64,000 nt of DNA from Demequina capsici (GTDB lineage Bacteria > Actinomycetota > Actinomycetes > Actinomycetales > Demequinaceae): NCBI RefSeq assembly GCF_032102965.1, contig NZ_CP134880.1, positions 2,294,001 through 2,358,000 of the forward strand. The letters are read 5' to 3'. Below are positions 1-7,693 of the stretch, piece by piece. The position numbers and the translations under genes were made by a program. Numbering within the stretch: position 1 is the stretch's first letter; every line of letters starts with the position of its first letter. Under the pieces are notes generated by a model. That model was given only the letters and a program-made list of their open reading frames with translations, had not been told where the DNA came from and did not search any database.

Positions 1-966
1 CTCCTGCGAGACGTCGCCAGTCTCCCCCACCAGTGCCGCTCGGCGTCCGAGCGTGAACACCATGGTCCAGTACCCGGACACGGCGATCACGCCGATGAGG
101 ATCTTGAGCCACCACGGCAGGATCGGCGAGCCGGTGACGTAGCCCTCGATGATGCCGGAGCACAGGAGCACGACCACGACGCCCAGCACCGCGCCGAACA
201 TGGAGCGGCCCTCCTCCGCAAGCGCGCGCAGCCGCGGCCTGGGGCCCGGCACCAGCGCCGTCCACGCGAGCCGCAGGCCCGCGGCTCCCGCGATCCACAC
301 GCCGGTGAGCTCCAGCAGCCCGTGCGGCAGGATCAGCTGGAACATCATCCCGAGCTGCCCGAACTCGTGCATCACGGACGCCGCGACACCGACGGACACG
401 GCGTTCTGAAGCTGAACGTAGATCGGGATGATGCCCGTGATGCCGCCGAGCACGCACATCGCAGCCACCCACGAGTTGTTGGTCCAGACACGCGCGAAGA
501 AGGACGTGGACGGGTTGTCGGAGTAGTAGGTGGCGAAAGCCTCCTGCGCGTACTGCTGCCGTTCGTCGAACGTGCCCAGGTCGCTCATCAGCTCGGGATG
601 GGTGATGTAGTGAACCGCGGTCGCGGTGCCGATCACCAGGAACGCGCCCATCATCGCGAGCGTCCACCAGCGCAGCCGGTAGAGCGACGCCGGCATGGAC
701 AGCGCGAAGAACCGTGCGATCTCCCGGTGCGCGGGCGCGCGCGAACCGGCGATCGCCGCCCGAGCCCTCGCCAGCAGCACCGACAGCCGGGACACGAGAG
801 CCGGATCCGGTGCAGAGGACCTCACCTGCGCGAGGTCGGACGCGGTCAGCTGGTACAGCCGGGCCAGCTCGTCTGCCTCTGCACCGGTGGGCCGGGAGCG
901 GCGGGACAGCTCCTGGAGCCTTCTCCACCGATCCTCACGCAGCGCCATGAAGGAGTCCAGGTCCAT
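1..966 (-). CDS. stage II sporulation protein M (SpoIIM/DUF95) family membrane protein, 3' end outside window
   Basis: The frame stays open from an ATG at 966 to the left edge, so the carboxyl end is missing. About 120 soluble N-terminal residues (rich in Arg, with a SRLSVLLARARA stretch) precede several membrane segments, the first at RLRWWTLAMMGAFLVIG. A conserved TNNSWVAA stretch and a later LILPHGLLELTG segment are typical of the SpoIIM/DUF95 family. In spore formers SpoIIM helps septal peptidoglycan hydrolysis; in non-sporulating actinobacteria the homologue usually sits beside an RDD protein, as here, and its role is unknown. No Shine-Dalgarno sequence is seen; a CATCGT hexamer lies 6 nt upstream, suggesting leaderless expression. 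Confidence 0.85.
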   Translation of the reverse strand, partial: MDLDSFMALREDRWRRLQELSRRSRPTGAEADELARLYQLTASDLAQVRSSAPDPALVSRLSVLLARARAAIAGSRAPAHREIARFFALSMPASLYRLRWWTLAMMGAFLVIGTATAVHYITHPELMSDLGTFDERQQYAQEAFATYYSDNPSTSFFARVWTNNSWVAAMCVLGGITGIIPIYVQLQNAVSVGVAASVMHEFGQLGMMFQLILPHGLLELTGVWIAGAAGLRLAWTALVPGPRPRLRALAEEGRSMFGAVLGVVVVLLCSGIIEGYVTGSPILPWWLKILIGVIAVSGYWTMVFTLGRRAALVGETGDVSQE

Positions 967-972
967 GCGGTT

Positions 973-978
973 ACGATG
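973..978 (-). promoter_or_regulatory. possible -10 element for the SpoIIM-like gene
   Basis: CATCGT on the minus strand ends 6 nt before the ATG at 966. It differs at the first base from the TATCGT used twice elsewhere in the window at the same spacing. No clear -35 is visible. Confidence 0.35.
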
Positions 979-1023
979 CCACAGGGTCCGCACCTACGGC
1001 AGGACCATGGGGAAGGGGACGGC

Positions 1024-1845
1024 GTGGACGACGACGTGACGACCATCGGCGAGGGCGTGGTGCTGGAGACCGCCGCCGCAAGCGTGGGTCTGCGGGCGGC
1101 GGGCGCGATGCTCGACGCCGTGGTGCTGGTGGCCGTGTACATCGGCTCGTTCATCGGCCTGACGTTCCTCACGCCCGACAGCCTCGACCTGGCCGCGATG
1201 AGCGCCCTGGTGCTGGTGCACCTGGTGGCGGTGTTCGTCGGCATCCCAGTCGCGCTCGAGACGGCGACGCGCGGCCGTTCGGTCGGCAAGTACGCGACCG
1301 GGGTGCGGATCGTGCGGGACGACGGCGGGCCGATCGGCTTCCGCCAGGCGTTGGTGAGGGGGCTGGTCGGGGTGCTCGACCTGTGGCTCACCGCTGGTGG
1401 CCTGGCGCTCATCACGGCGTTCGTGGCTCGCCGCGGCAAGCGGCTGGGCGACATCCTGGCGGGCACATATGCGCTGAAGGAGCGTGCCGCCAAGTCACCG
1501 CACCGGCCCCTGGAGATGCCGCCGGAGCTCGCGGGGTGGGCCTCGACGGCCGACGTCAGGCGCCTCCCGGACGGGCTGGCGCTCGCGGCGCGGCAGTTCC
1601 TGTCACGCGTACCCCAGCTCAACCCGGTGTCGCGGCAGACGTGGGGCGTGGAGTTCGCCGACCAGCTCGCGCCGTACGTCTCCCCTGCCGCACCCGCCGG
1701 CACGCATCCGGAGCACCTCATCGAGGCGGCGCTGACCCTCCGCAGGGACCGCGAGCATGCGCGGGCGGTCGAGCGGGAGCGCGCGGACGCCGCGGTGTCG
1801 GCACAGGTGCAACGGCTCCCGCACGGGATCCCTGAGGTCTCCTGA
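1024..1845 (+). CDS. RDD family membrane protein
   Basis: A 273-residue protein starting at GTG 1024, chosen because a purine-rich AAGGGGA lies just upstream; an in-frame ATG at 976 is the alternative. The RDD core covers roughly residues 15-155: GLRAAGAMLDAVV opens the first membrane helix, a second helix follows, then RGRSVGKYATGVRIV and a third hydrophobic segment. The last ~110 residues are a soluble tail. RDD proteins are small polytopic proteins of poorly known function; some are implicated in ion exchange. Divergent pairing with the SpoIIM-like gene is common in actinobacteria and suggests a shared envelope role, which is inference. Confidence 0.8.
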   Translation: MDDDVTTIGEGVVLETAAASVGLRAAGAMLDAVVLVAVYIGSFIGLTFLTPDSLDLAAMSALVLVHLVAVFVGIPVALETATRGRSVGKYATGVRIVRDDGGPIGFRQALVRGLVGVLDLWLTAGGLALITAFVARRGKRLGDILAGTYALKERAAKSPHRPLEMPPELAGWASTADVRRLPDGLALAARQFLSRVPQLNPVSRQTWGVEFADQLAPYVSPAAPAGTHPEHLIEAALTLRRDREHARAVERERADAAVSAQVQRLPHGIPEVS

Positions 1846-1858
1846 CCCGCGCGGTCGC

Positions 1859-3895
1859 CTACGGCTCCAGCAGCGGGATGCCGTCGGGCCAGTCCGCCTG
1901 CGCGAGCACGCGCGGCAGGGTGACTCGCGCGACCGTTCCCGAACGGCCGTCGGATCCGAGAGCGACGGTGCCTCCCGCGCGCTCGACCAGCTGCTTGACG
2001 AGCGCCAGCCCCAGCCCGACCCCGGGAACGGAGCCCTCGGCGGCGCCCTTTCCGCGGTAGAAGCGCTCGAACACGCGGTCCAGGTCCTCAGGGTGGATGC
2101 CAGGGCCGTTGTCCACCACCTCGAGCGTGATCGTCCGGGCGTCGAACTTCGCGGCGACCACCACCTCGCCTCCGGCAGGCGTGAACTTCACCGCGTTGCC
2201 GATGAGGTTGGCGAGCACACGCACCAGATCGCTCGGCGCGATCATCACCTCCAGCCCGAAGGCGAGGTGCTCCCTCAGCGCCACGCCCCGCTCAGAGGCG
2301 TTCGGCCCCAGGTCCTCGAGCACGCCACGCACGGCCTGGGCGATGTCGCAGGGCTTGGCGGTCTCCTTGCTGCCCACGCCGAGCGCCAGCAGATCCTCGA
2401 CGAGGGTGCCCAGCCGGTTCGCGTTCCGGGTGATGACCGCCAGGTGGGACTGCGCCTCGGCATCGAGGACCGCATCATCCTCCAGCAGCTCAGCGAAGCC
2501 GACGATGCTCGTGATCGGGGTGCGCAGCTCGTGGCTCACGGCCGACACGAACTCGTCCTTCTGACGTGCGACCTCACGCAGCTGGGACGCCGCGGTGCGC
2601 TCGTCCGCGAGCGCATGAGCGAGCGCCTGGGCGGCATGGACGCGCTCGGAGACGTCCAGCACCTGGACGGTGAGGAACGCGCGCCCTCCCTCGCGCGCCA
2701 CGCGGGTGACGAGGATCTCCACCCGCACCTCGGAGTCGAGCTCGACCTCGGTGACGCTCTCGCCGTGGGGGTGGTCCTTGGCGCGCGCGATCGCCGCGCG
2801 AAGCGCCCGGATCCCGCGGGTCTCCGCCACGAGCGGCAAGGGCTCGGCGCCCTCGCGCGGTGCCTCCACCTCGGGGCCGAGGAGCTCTCGCGCCCGGCGG
2901 TTCGCATTGCGGATCCTGGGCTCGCCGCCACGGTCCTCCTCGAGGATCAGCATGCCGATCTGCGAGTCGACGAGGCCGCCTCGCAGCAGCTGCTCGCGCA
3001 CCTGGAGGTCCTCCGCGACGGTCACCATCTCGCGCCTGGCCGCCGCGAAGTACAGGACGGTGCCGGCGTAGATCACCAGGAAGCTCTGCACGGCCCACGA
3101 GGTCTGCAGGGACGTCCATCCCGCGCCCGCGAAGGGGCCGCCGTCGAAGAGAGTCAGGGTCGTGGCGACGGCGGCGGTGGCCATGAGCTGCAGGGCGACG
3201 CCGCGCAGCGGGAACACGTACGCGCCCCAGAGCAGGACCGGCATCGGCAGGAAGGACAGCGGCAGGTGCGTCCCCGGAAGGAACACGCCGGTCAGCACCA
3301 CGGCGAGCGCCAGGGGCTGGAGCCACCTGGCCGCCCTTCCCCTGACGGTCGTCTGATCGTTCCACGCGAGCCCCAGCGGCACGATCGCCAGCACAGCGGA
3401 TCCATGACTGGCGAACACTGCACCCGCGGTCGCCACGGGGCTCTCGGCACCGAGCAGCGCCACCGACACTCCGACGACGGCAGAGACCGTCGCCGCGCCC
3501 GAGATGGTCGCGATCACCAACCGGTTGACGTCACGCACGCCTGCGATGCGGGGGAATCGGTCGGTCGGCATCAGGATCAGCGCGACGATCATCGCCTCGG
3601 CGGCGTTCGCCGCACCGTACGCGATCGACAGGTCGACCGGCCTGCCGGCGACGATGTTCGAGAATGCGGTGACTGCCCACACGCCCACCGCCGCGACGGG
3701 CACGAGCCTTCTGGAGGACATCAGGACCGCCAGCACCGCGAATCCGGCCGCGGGCCACCACGGGGAGACGTCATCGCCGCGTGCGGCGAGCTGCACGGCA
3801 CCCCAACCCATCACGAAGGCGACGGCCAGCAGCATCACGTACCAGAAGGTCCGTTCGCGCACTGGCCCGCGCGCGTCGACCCCGAGCGACGCCAT
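1859..3895 (-). CDS. MASE1-type sensor histidine kinase
   Basis: A 678-residue membrane kinase. A GGAGGT Shine-Dalgarno lies 3 nt before ATG 3898 and 6 nt before ATG 3895, so the second ATG is preferred. About 300 N-terminal residues form eight or nine hydrophobic segments with the PWWPAAGFAV signature of MASE1 sensors. A PAS-like region follows (NANRRARELLG), then the dimerisation helix with phospho-acceptor His near 455 (SHELRTPITSIVGF), N box LIGNAVKF, and ATP-lid boxes VDNGPGI and GVGLGLALV. It is divergent from a lone receiver protein, its likely but unproven partner. The ligand of MASE1 domains is not known. Confidence 0.9.
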   Translation of the reverse strand: MASLGVDARGPVRERTFWYVMLLAVAFVMGWGAVQLAARGDDVSPWWPAAGFAVLAVLMSSRRLVPVAAVGVWAVTAFSNIVAGRPVDLSIAYGAANAAEAMIVALILMPTDRFPRIAGVRDVNRLVIATISGAATVSAVVGVSVALLGAESPVATAGAVFASHGSAVLAIVPLGLAWNDQTTVRGRAARWLQPLALAVVLTGVFLPGTHLPLSFLPMPVLLWGAYVFPLRGVALQLMATAAVATTLTLFDGGPFAGAGWTSLQTSWAVQSFLVIYAGTVLYFAAARREMVTVAEDLQVREQLLRGGLVDSQIGMLILEEDRGGEPRIRNANRRARELLGPEVEAPREGAEPLPLVAETRGIRALRAAIARAKDHPHGESVTEVELDSEVRVEILVTRVAREGGRAFLTVQVLDVSERVHAAQALAHALADERTAASQLREVARQKDEFVSAVSHELRTPITSIVGFAELLEDDAVLDAEAQSHLAVITRNANRLGTLVEDLLALGVGSKETAKPCDIAQAVRGVLEDLGPNASERGVALREHLAFGLEVMIAPSDLVRVLANLIGNAVKFTPAGGEVVVAAKFDARTITLEVVDNGPGIHPEDLDRVFERFYRGKGAAEGSVPGVGLGLALVKQLVERAGGTVALGSDGRSGTVARVTLPRVLAQADWPDGIPLLEP

Positions 3896-3929
3896 CATCC
3901 CACCTCCGAGTCAGCCGCACGGCGATGCG

Positions 3930-3935
3930 TACAGT
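3930..3935 (+). promoter_or_regulatory. possible -10 element for the lone receiver gene
   Basis: TACAGT in the 99-bp divergent gap between the MASE1 kinase and the receiver gene. It would give a leader of about 55 nt carrying the GGGAGGAG Shine-Dalgarno. No good -35 is seen. Confidence 0.35.
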
Positions 3936-3994
3936 GGAGCATGGCACTGCGCCGCACGACCGGCAACCCGCCGCGAACCTGGGAGGAGAACCTC

Positions 3995-4360
3995 ATGGCG
4001 TCGATCCTGATCGTCGACGACGACCCGGACATCGCGCTGCTGCTGGAGCACAAGCTCCGCGCGGGCGGACACCAGGTGACCGTCGCGGTCGACGGCGTGG
4101 CGGGGCTCGAGGCCATCCAGGCTTCCAGGCCCGACCTGGTCGTCCTCGACTGGATGATGCCTCGGATGAACGGCCTCGACGTGTGCGCGCAGGTCCGCGC
4201 GGATCCACGCATCGCGACCACCCGCATCCTCATGCTCACCGCCAAGGCCCAGGCGCAGGACCTGGAGCGCGTGTACACCTCAGGCGCGGACGACTACATG
4301 CAGAAGCCGTTCTCGCCGCGCGACCTCGCCGCTCGCGTCGACCAGCTGCTGGCGCACTGA
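3995..4360 (+). CDS. single-domain response regulator (receiver only)
   Basis: A 121-residue protein that is only a CheY-like receiver. The acidic pocket is VDDD at residues 7-10, the phospho-acceptor is Asp52 in LDWMMP, the switch Thr lies in MLTAKA and the conserved Lys in MQKPFSP. There is no DNA-binding, ANTAR or enzymatic output, so it probably acts by protein interaction or as a phosphorelay intermediate. ATG 3995 follows a strong GGGAGGAG Shine-Dalgarno. It is divergent from the MASE1 kinase, the most likely phosphate donor (inference). Confidence 0.9.
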   Translation: MASILIVDDDPDIALLLEHKLRAGGHQVTVAVDGVAGLEAIQASRPDLVVLDWMMPRMNGLDVCAQVRADPRIATTRILMLTAKAQAQDLERVYTSGADDYMQKPFSPRDLAARVDQLLAH

Positions 4361-4381
4361 CGTCGGCCGTCCGACCACGAG

Positions 4382-4403
4382 GCGCTCCGTCAGCGAGGAG
4401 CGC
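4382..4403. terminator. hairpin between convergent genes
   Basis: A perfect 7-bp inverted repeat, GCGCTCC with GGAGCGC around an 8-nt loop, sits between the stop codons of the receiver gene and the CDF gene. There is no U-run; it could act in both directions. Confidence 0.45.
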
Positions 4404-4405
4404 GG

Positions 4406-5338
4406 CTACTGGGCGCGGTCGTCGGCAGAGGCGTGCCGCACGTCGGGCTCGATGAAGATGAGCCGGGCGGCGGGCACTGCGGCGCGGATGCGTCGTTCGG
4501 CGTCGTCCGTCCGCTCCGCCACCGTCTCCAGGGTGCTGCCGGGCGCGACCGCGACCTTGGCGGTCACCAGCACGTCCTCGGGGCCCAGATGCATGGTGCG
4601 CAGGTGGATGACATCCGCGTATCCGGCGTCGGCCAGGCCCTGACGGATCTTCGCGATGTCCTCGGGCGTCGCCGCCTCTCCCAGGAGCATCTCGCGGGTC
4701 TCCCGCGCCAGCACCAGCGCGATGCACACCAGGAGCGTGCCGATCATCGCTGTGCCGGCCGCGTCCCAGAGCCCGTTGCCAGTGATCAGGGTCATGGAGA
4801 CGCCGAACAGCGCGAACGCGAGGCCCACGAGCGCTCCGAAGTCCTCGAGCAGGATCACCGGCGGCTCCGGCGAGCGCGACCGCTGGATGAACTTCGCCCA
4901 GCCCACGTTGCCGCGGATCTTCGCCGACTCCTTCATCGCGGTGCGGAAGCTCATGCCCTCGAGACAGATGGCGATGAGGAGCACGACGATCGGCACCCAC
5001 CTCCACGACTCGATCGGCTCGGGATGCTGGAGCTTGTGCCACGCCTCGTACAGGGCGAACAGGCCACCGAGCGTGAACAGCACCACCGCCACGAGGAACG
5101 CGAAGTAGTACCGGTAGCGCGAGTATCCGAACGGGTGCTCAGGCGTGGCCTCCTTGCGCGCCTTGCGGCTGCCCAGGAGCAGGAGCAGCTGGTTGCCACT
5201 GTCGGCCACCGAGTGGATCGCCTCGGCGAGCATCGATGAGGCGCCCGTGAGCGCCCACGCGGCGAACTTCGTGACGCCGATGCCCAGGTTCGCGCTCAGC
5301 GCGGCGACGATCGCCTTCGTGCTGCCCTCTGTCGACAA
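4406..5338 (-). CDS. cation diffusion facilitator family transporter
   Basis: A 310-residue CDF protein. Residues ~10-210 contain the membrane helices; the metal-site motif of the second helix is AIHSVADSGNQ (His and Asp four residues apart). The helix-5 region reads LLEDFGALVGL, with Glu-Asp instead of the His/Asp pair, as in the SLC30A9-like branch. The C-terminal ~90 residues (VAVAPGSTLETVAERTDDAE) are the cytoplasmic ferredoxin-like dimerisation domain. CDFs exchange divalent metal for protons; Zn, Mn or Fe cannot be told apart from sequence. Its ATG directly follows the manB stop codon, so the two genes form one operon. Confidence 0.9.
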   Translation of the reverse strand: MSTEGSTKAIVAALSANLGIGVTKFAAWALTGASSMLAEAIHSVADSGNQLLLLLGSRKARKEATPEHPFGYSRYRYYFAFLVAVVLFTLGGLFALYEAWHKLQHPEPIESWRWVPIVVLLIAICLEGMSFRTAMKESAKIRGNVGWAKFIQRSRSPEPPVILLEDFGALVGLAFALFGVSMTLITGNGLWDAAGTAMIGTLLVCIALVLARETREMLLGEAATPEDIAKIRQGLADAGYADVIHLRTMHLGPEDVLVTAKVAVAPGSTLETVAERTDDAERRIRAAVPAARLIFIEPDVRHASADDRAQ

Positions 5339-6751
5339 CTACGCCTCCCTGATCACTGCGAGCGCGTCGTCCCTGACCGCCTCCATCGTGTCCGCGTCGG
5401 CCGCCTCGACGTTGAGCCGCAGCAGCGGCTCCGTGCCTGAGGGGCGCACGTTGAACCACCAGCGGGGCTCGGCACCCCAGTGGTCGACGGTGAGCCCGTC
5501 CATCTCGTCCAGCGTCACGCCGTCACGAGCGCCGAACGACGCTCGGATCCTGTCGAGCGCCGAGGCCACGTCGGCCACCGTCGAGTTGATCTCGCCGGAC
5601 GCGGTGTACGGGTCGTAGTCGGCGAGCATCTCGCTGAGCGGACCGTCCTGCTGTCCGAGCGCCGCCATGACATGCAGCGCGGCGAGCATCCCGGAGTCCG
5701 CGTAGAAGAAGTCGCGGAAGTAGAAGTGGGCGCTGTGCTCCCCGCCGAACACCGCATCGTTGTCGGCCATCAGCGCCTTGATGAAGCTGTGGCCCACGCG
5801 CGAGCGCACGGTCGTGATGCCGTCTGCGCCCAGCAGCTCGGGCACCGCGCGGGAGGAGATGAGGTTGTGGATGACGGTGGCGGTGCCGCCATCGGCACGC
5901 ACGCGTGCGGCCTCACGGAGCCCGACCAGCGCGGTGATCGCCGACGCGCGCACCACCGCGCCGCGCTCGTCGACGACGAAGCAGCGGTCGGCGTCGCCGT
6001 CGAAGGCGAGGCCCAGGTCTGCGCCATGCTCGACGACCGCCTTCTGGAGGTCGCGGAGGTTCTCCTCCTCGAGCGGGTTGGGCTCATGGTTGGGGAACGT
6101 GCCGTCGAGCTCGAAGTACAGCGGCACGATCTCGAGCGGGAGCGCTGCCAGGCCGGCCGCGGACTCGAGCACGGCCGGGACGGTGTACCCGGCCATGGCG
6201 TTGCCCGCATCGACGACGACCTTGAGCGGGCGGATGCCGTCGAGCGGCACGAGGGAACGCAGGAACTCGCCGTAGTCGCGGATCATGTCGCGGTCCGACA
6301 CCGTCCCGCGCTCGTCCTCGACCGGCACGCCGTCGTCCACGTACCGGGTGGCGCGGTCGCGCACCAGGCCGAGGCCGGTGTTCTCTCCGACGGCGCGCGC
6401 GCGTGAGCGGCACATCTTCATGCCGTTGTAGGCGGCGGGGTTGTGGCTGGCGGTGACCATCACGCCAGGCATGTCGAGCGCTCCCGTCGCGTGGTACAGA
6501 CCGTCCGTCGAGCACAGGCCGATGCGCACCACGTCGACTCCGCGGTCCTGCAGGCCGGCGGCGACGGCCGCGGCGAGGCCAGGGCCGGAGTCGCGCATGT
6601 CGTGGCCGATCACGACCGACGTCGCGCCCTCGGGCAGCACGATCGTGTCGGCGAACGCCGCTCCGATGGCACGCGCGATGCCCTCGGTGAGCTGTTCGCC
6701 CACGATGCCGCGCACGTCGTACGACTTGATGAGTCCGGTGAGGTCCGTCAT
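5339..6751 (-). CDS. manB: phosphomannomutase/phosphoglucomutase
   Basis: A 470-residue alpha-D-phosphohexomutase. All four domain signatures are present: catalytic phosphoserine loop TASHNPAAYNG, magnesium loop DGDADRCF, sugar-recognition loop GGEHSAHFYF and phosphate-binding RPSGTEPLLR near the end. It interconverts mannose-6-phosphate and mannose-1-phosphate, feeding GDP-mannose for envelope glycans. In M. tuberculosis the equivalent gene lies next to the DUF3499 gene and whiB2, as here. A TAGCCT hexamer lies 7 nt before the ATG and no Shine-Dalgarno is visible, suggesting a leaderless transcript that also covers the CDF gene. Confidence 0.93.
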   Translation of the reverse strand: MTDLTGLIKSYDVRGIVGEQLTEGIARAIGAAFADTIVLPEGATSVVIGHDMRDSGPGLAAAVAAGLQDRGVDVVRIGLCSTDGLYHATGALDMPGVMVTASHNPAAYNGMKMCRSRARAVGENTGLGLVRDRATRYVDDGVPVEDERGTVSDRDMIRDYGEFLRSLVPLDGIRPLKVVVDAGNAMAGYTVPAVLESAAGLAALPLEIVPLYFELDGTFPNHEPNPLEEENLRDLQKAVVEHGADLGLAFDGDADRCFVVDERGAVVRASAITALVGLREAARVRADGGTATVIHNLISSRAVPELLGADGITTVRSRVGHSFIKALMADNDAVFGGEHSAHFYFRDFFYADSGMLAALHVMAALGQQDGPLSEMLADYDPYTASGEINSTVADVASALDRIRASFGARDGVTLDEMDGLTVDHWGAEPRWWFNVRPSGTEPLLRLNVEAADADTMEAVRDDALAVIREA

Positions 6752-6758
6752 GCGGGCA

Positions 6759-6764
6759 AGGCTA
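6759..6764 (-). promoter_or_regulatory. -10 element for manB
   Basis: TAGCCT on the minus strand, 7 nt before the ATG at 6751, fits a leaderless start. The -35 region is not recognisable. Confidence 0.5.
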
Positions 6765-6799
6765 GCGGTCCCGTCCGCGCCTGGGGAGGTCCCGCGCGG

Positions 6800-7156
6800 T
6801 CACGCCTCGGACGACACCACCCGCAGGTGGCCTCGCCGCGGCTCGGACGGCGGCTGTGCCGACGCCTGGGGCTGCCTGGCCCTCACGGGCGCGCCGGCCT
6901 CGCGGACTGCGCGCGCCAGAGCGTCGAGGTCGTCGCTGGACGGTCCAGGGTCCACGAAGTCCTGCTGGATGTGGACGACGTCCCAGCCCCGGGGCGCCGT
7001 GAGGCGGCTCGCATGCTCGGCGCACAGGTCGTAGCTGTGCGGCTCCGCGGTGGCGGACAGCTGACCGACCACCACCGTGGAGTCGGCGTACACGTACGTC
7101 AGCGTCGCCGCGGCGGGGCGGGTGCACGCCGTCTTCGAGCACTGTCGGGAGGCCAT
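6800..7156 (-). CDS. DUF3499 family protein
   Basis: A 118-residue actinobacterial protein with RQCSKTACTRPAAATLTYVYADSTVV at its start (two closely spaced Cys plus PHSYDLCAEHA later, likely a zinc-binding four-residue set) and RGWDVVH in the middle; the tail is low-complexity. DUF3499 has no known function and is the homologue of Rv3258c, next to manB and opposite the zincin-like gene in that genome too. An in-frame GTG at 7159 lies 7 nt after a TACCGT hexamer and may be the real leaderless start. Confidence 0.85.
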   Translation of the reverse strand: MASRQCSKTACTRPAAATLTYVYADSTVVVGQLSATAEPHSYDLCAEHASRLTAPRGWDVVHIQQDFVDPGPSSDDLDALARAVREAGAPVRARQPQASAQPPSEPRRGHLRVVSSEA

Positions 7157-7166
7157 CACGACTCGG

Positions 7167-7172
7167 ACGGTA
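7167..7172 (-). promoter_or_regulatory. -10 element for the DUF3499 gene
   Basis: TACCGT on the minus strand lies 7 nt before GTG 7159 and 10 nt before ATG 7156. The same hexamer is used for nudC. Confidence 0.42.
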
Positions 7173-7275
7173 CCCCTGTGACAGGCGCGGCGCGACGAGG
7201 CACGCCGGTCGGCGACGCGCGGCAGACGGCCTCCCGACGCCGCCACGCCTGGACAGGGCGACCGCCGCCGGGGCG

Positions 7276-7281
7276 TAGGGT
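7276..7281 (+). promoter_or_regulatory. -10 element for the zincin-like gene
   Basis: TAGGGT lies 7 nt before the ATG at 7289 with no Shine-Dalgarno between, fitting a leaderless mRNA. Confidence 0.55.
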
Positions 7282-7288
7282 CGGTGCC

Positions 7289-7687
7289 ATGGCACGTCGG
7301 GACCGGCATGGGAGAGGGCTCCGCGCACCGCTCATGCCCGCGTCTCTCCCCGGTCACCGCACCAGGGGCGAGCTGTTCGACTCGCTCGTGATCGACGCGG
7401 CGGAGCGGCTCGAGCCGCGGTGGGGCTCCCGCTGGGGTCGCCTCGAGTTCGGCACCGAGGACGTGCCGCCGTCGGACCCGAGCCCCTGGGAGCATGGGGT
7501 GCCTCTCGGCAGGCTGTTCCCCGCCGATCTGGGCCAGCCGAGCAGGGTCGTGGTGTACCGGCGGCCCTGCGAGGAGCGCGCGGAGGGCACCGATCTGGCG
7601 CCGCTCGTGCGCGATGTCGTCGCGGAGCAGCTGGCGCATCTGCTCAACTGCGCGCCCGAGGACGTGGACCCCGACTTCGGACGTTGA
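7289..7687 (+). CDS. metallopeptidase-like (DUF1025/zincin) family protein with degenerate active site
   Basis: A 132-residue protein beginning ARRDRHGRGLRAPL, the opening typical of actinobacterial members (Rv3259 type). Family members outside actinobacteria carry a HExxH zinc site near the C-terminus; here the matching helix is VVAEQLAHLL followed by DVDPDFGR, so the first His and the catalytic Glu context are lost. It is probably not a working protease. Divergent from the DUF3499 gene, with which it co-occurs in many actinobacteria; convergent with the DUF5719 gene with only 6 bp between stops. Confidence 0.85.
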   Translation: MARRDRHGRGLRAPLMPASLPGHRTRGELFDSLVIDAAERLEPRWGSRWGRLEFGTEDVPPSDPSPWEHGVPLGRLFPADLGQPSRVVVYRRPCEERAEGTDLAPLVRDVVAEQLAHLLNCAPEDVDPDFGR

Positions 7688-7693
7688 CCCGCA

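Noticed and set aside
322-1023. Long open frame extending the RDD gene far upstream
   Set aside because: It runs through the opposite-strand SpoIIM-like gene and has the composition of a GC-rich shadow frame; family similarity begins only after ~1024.
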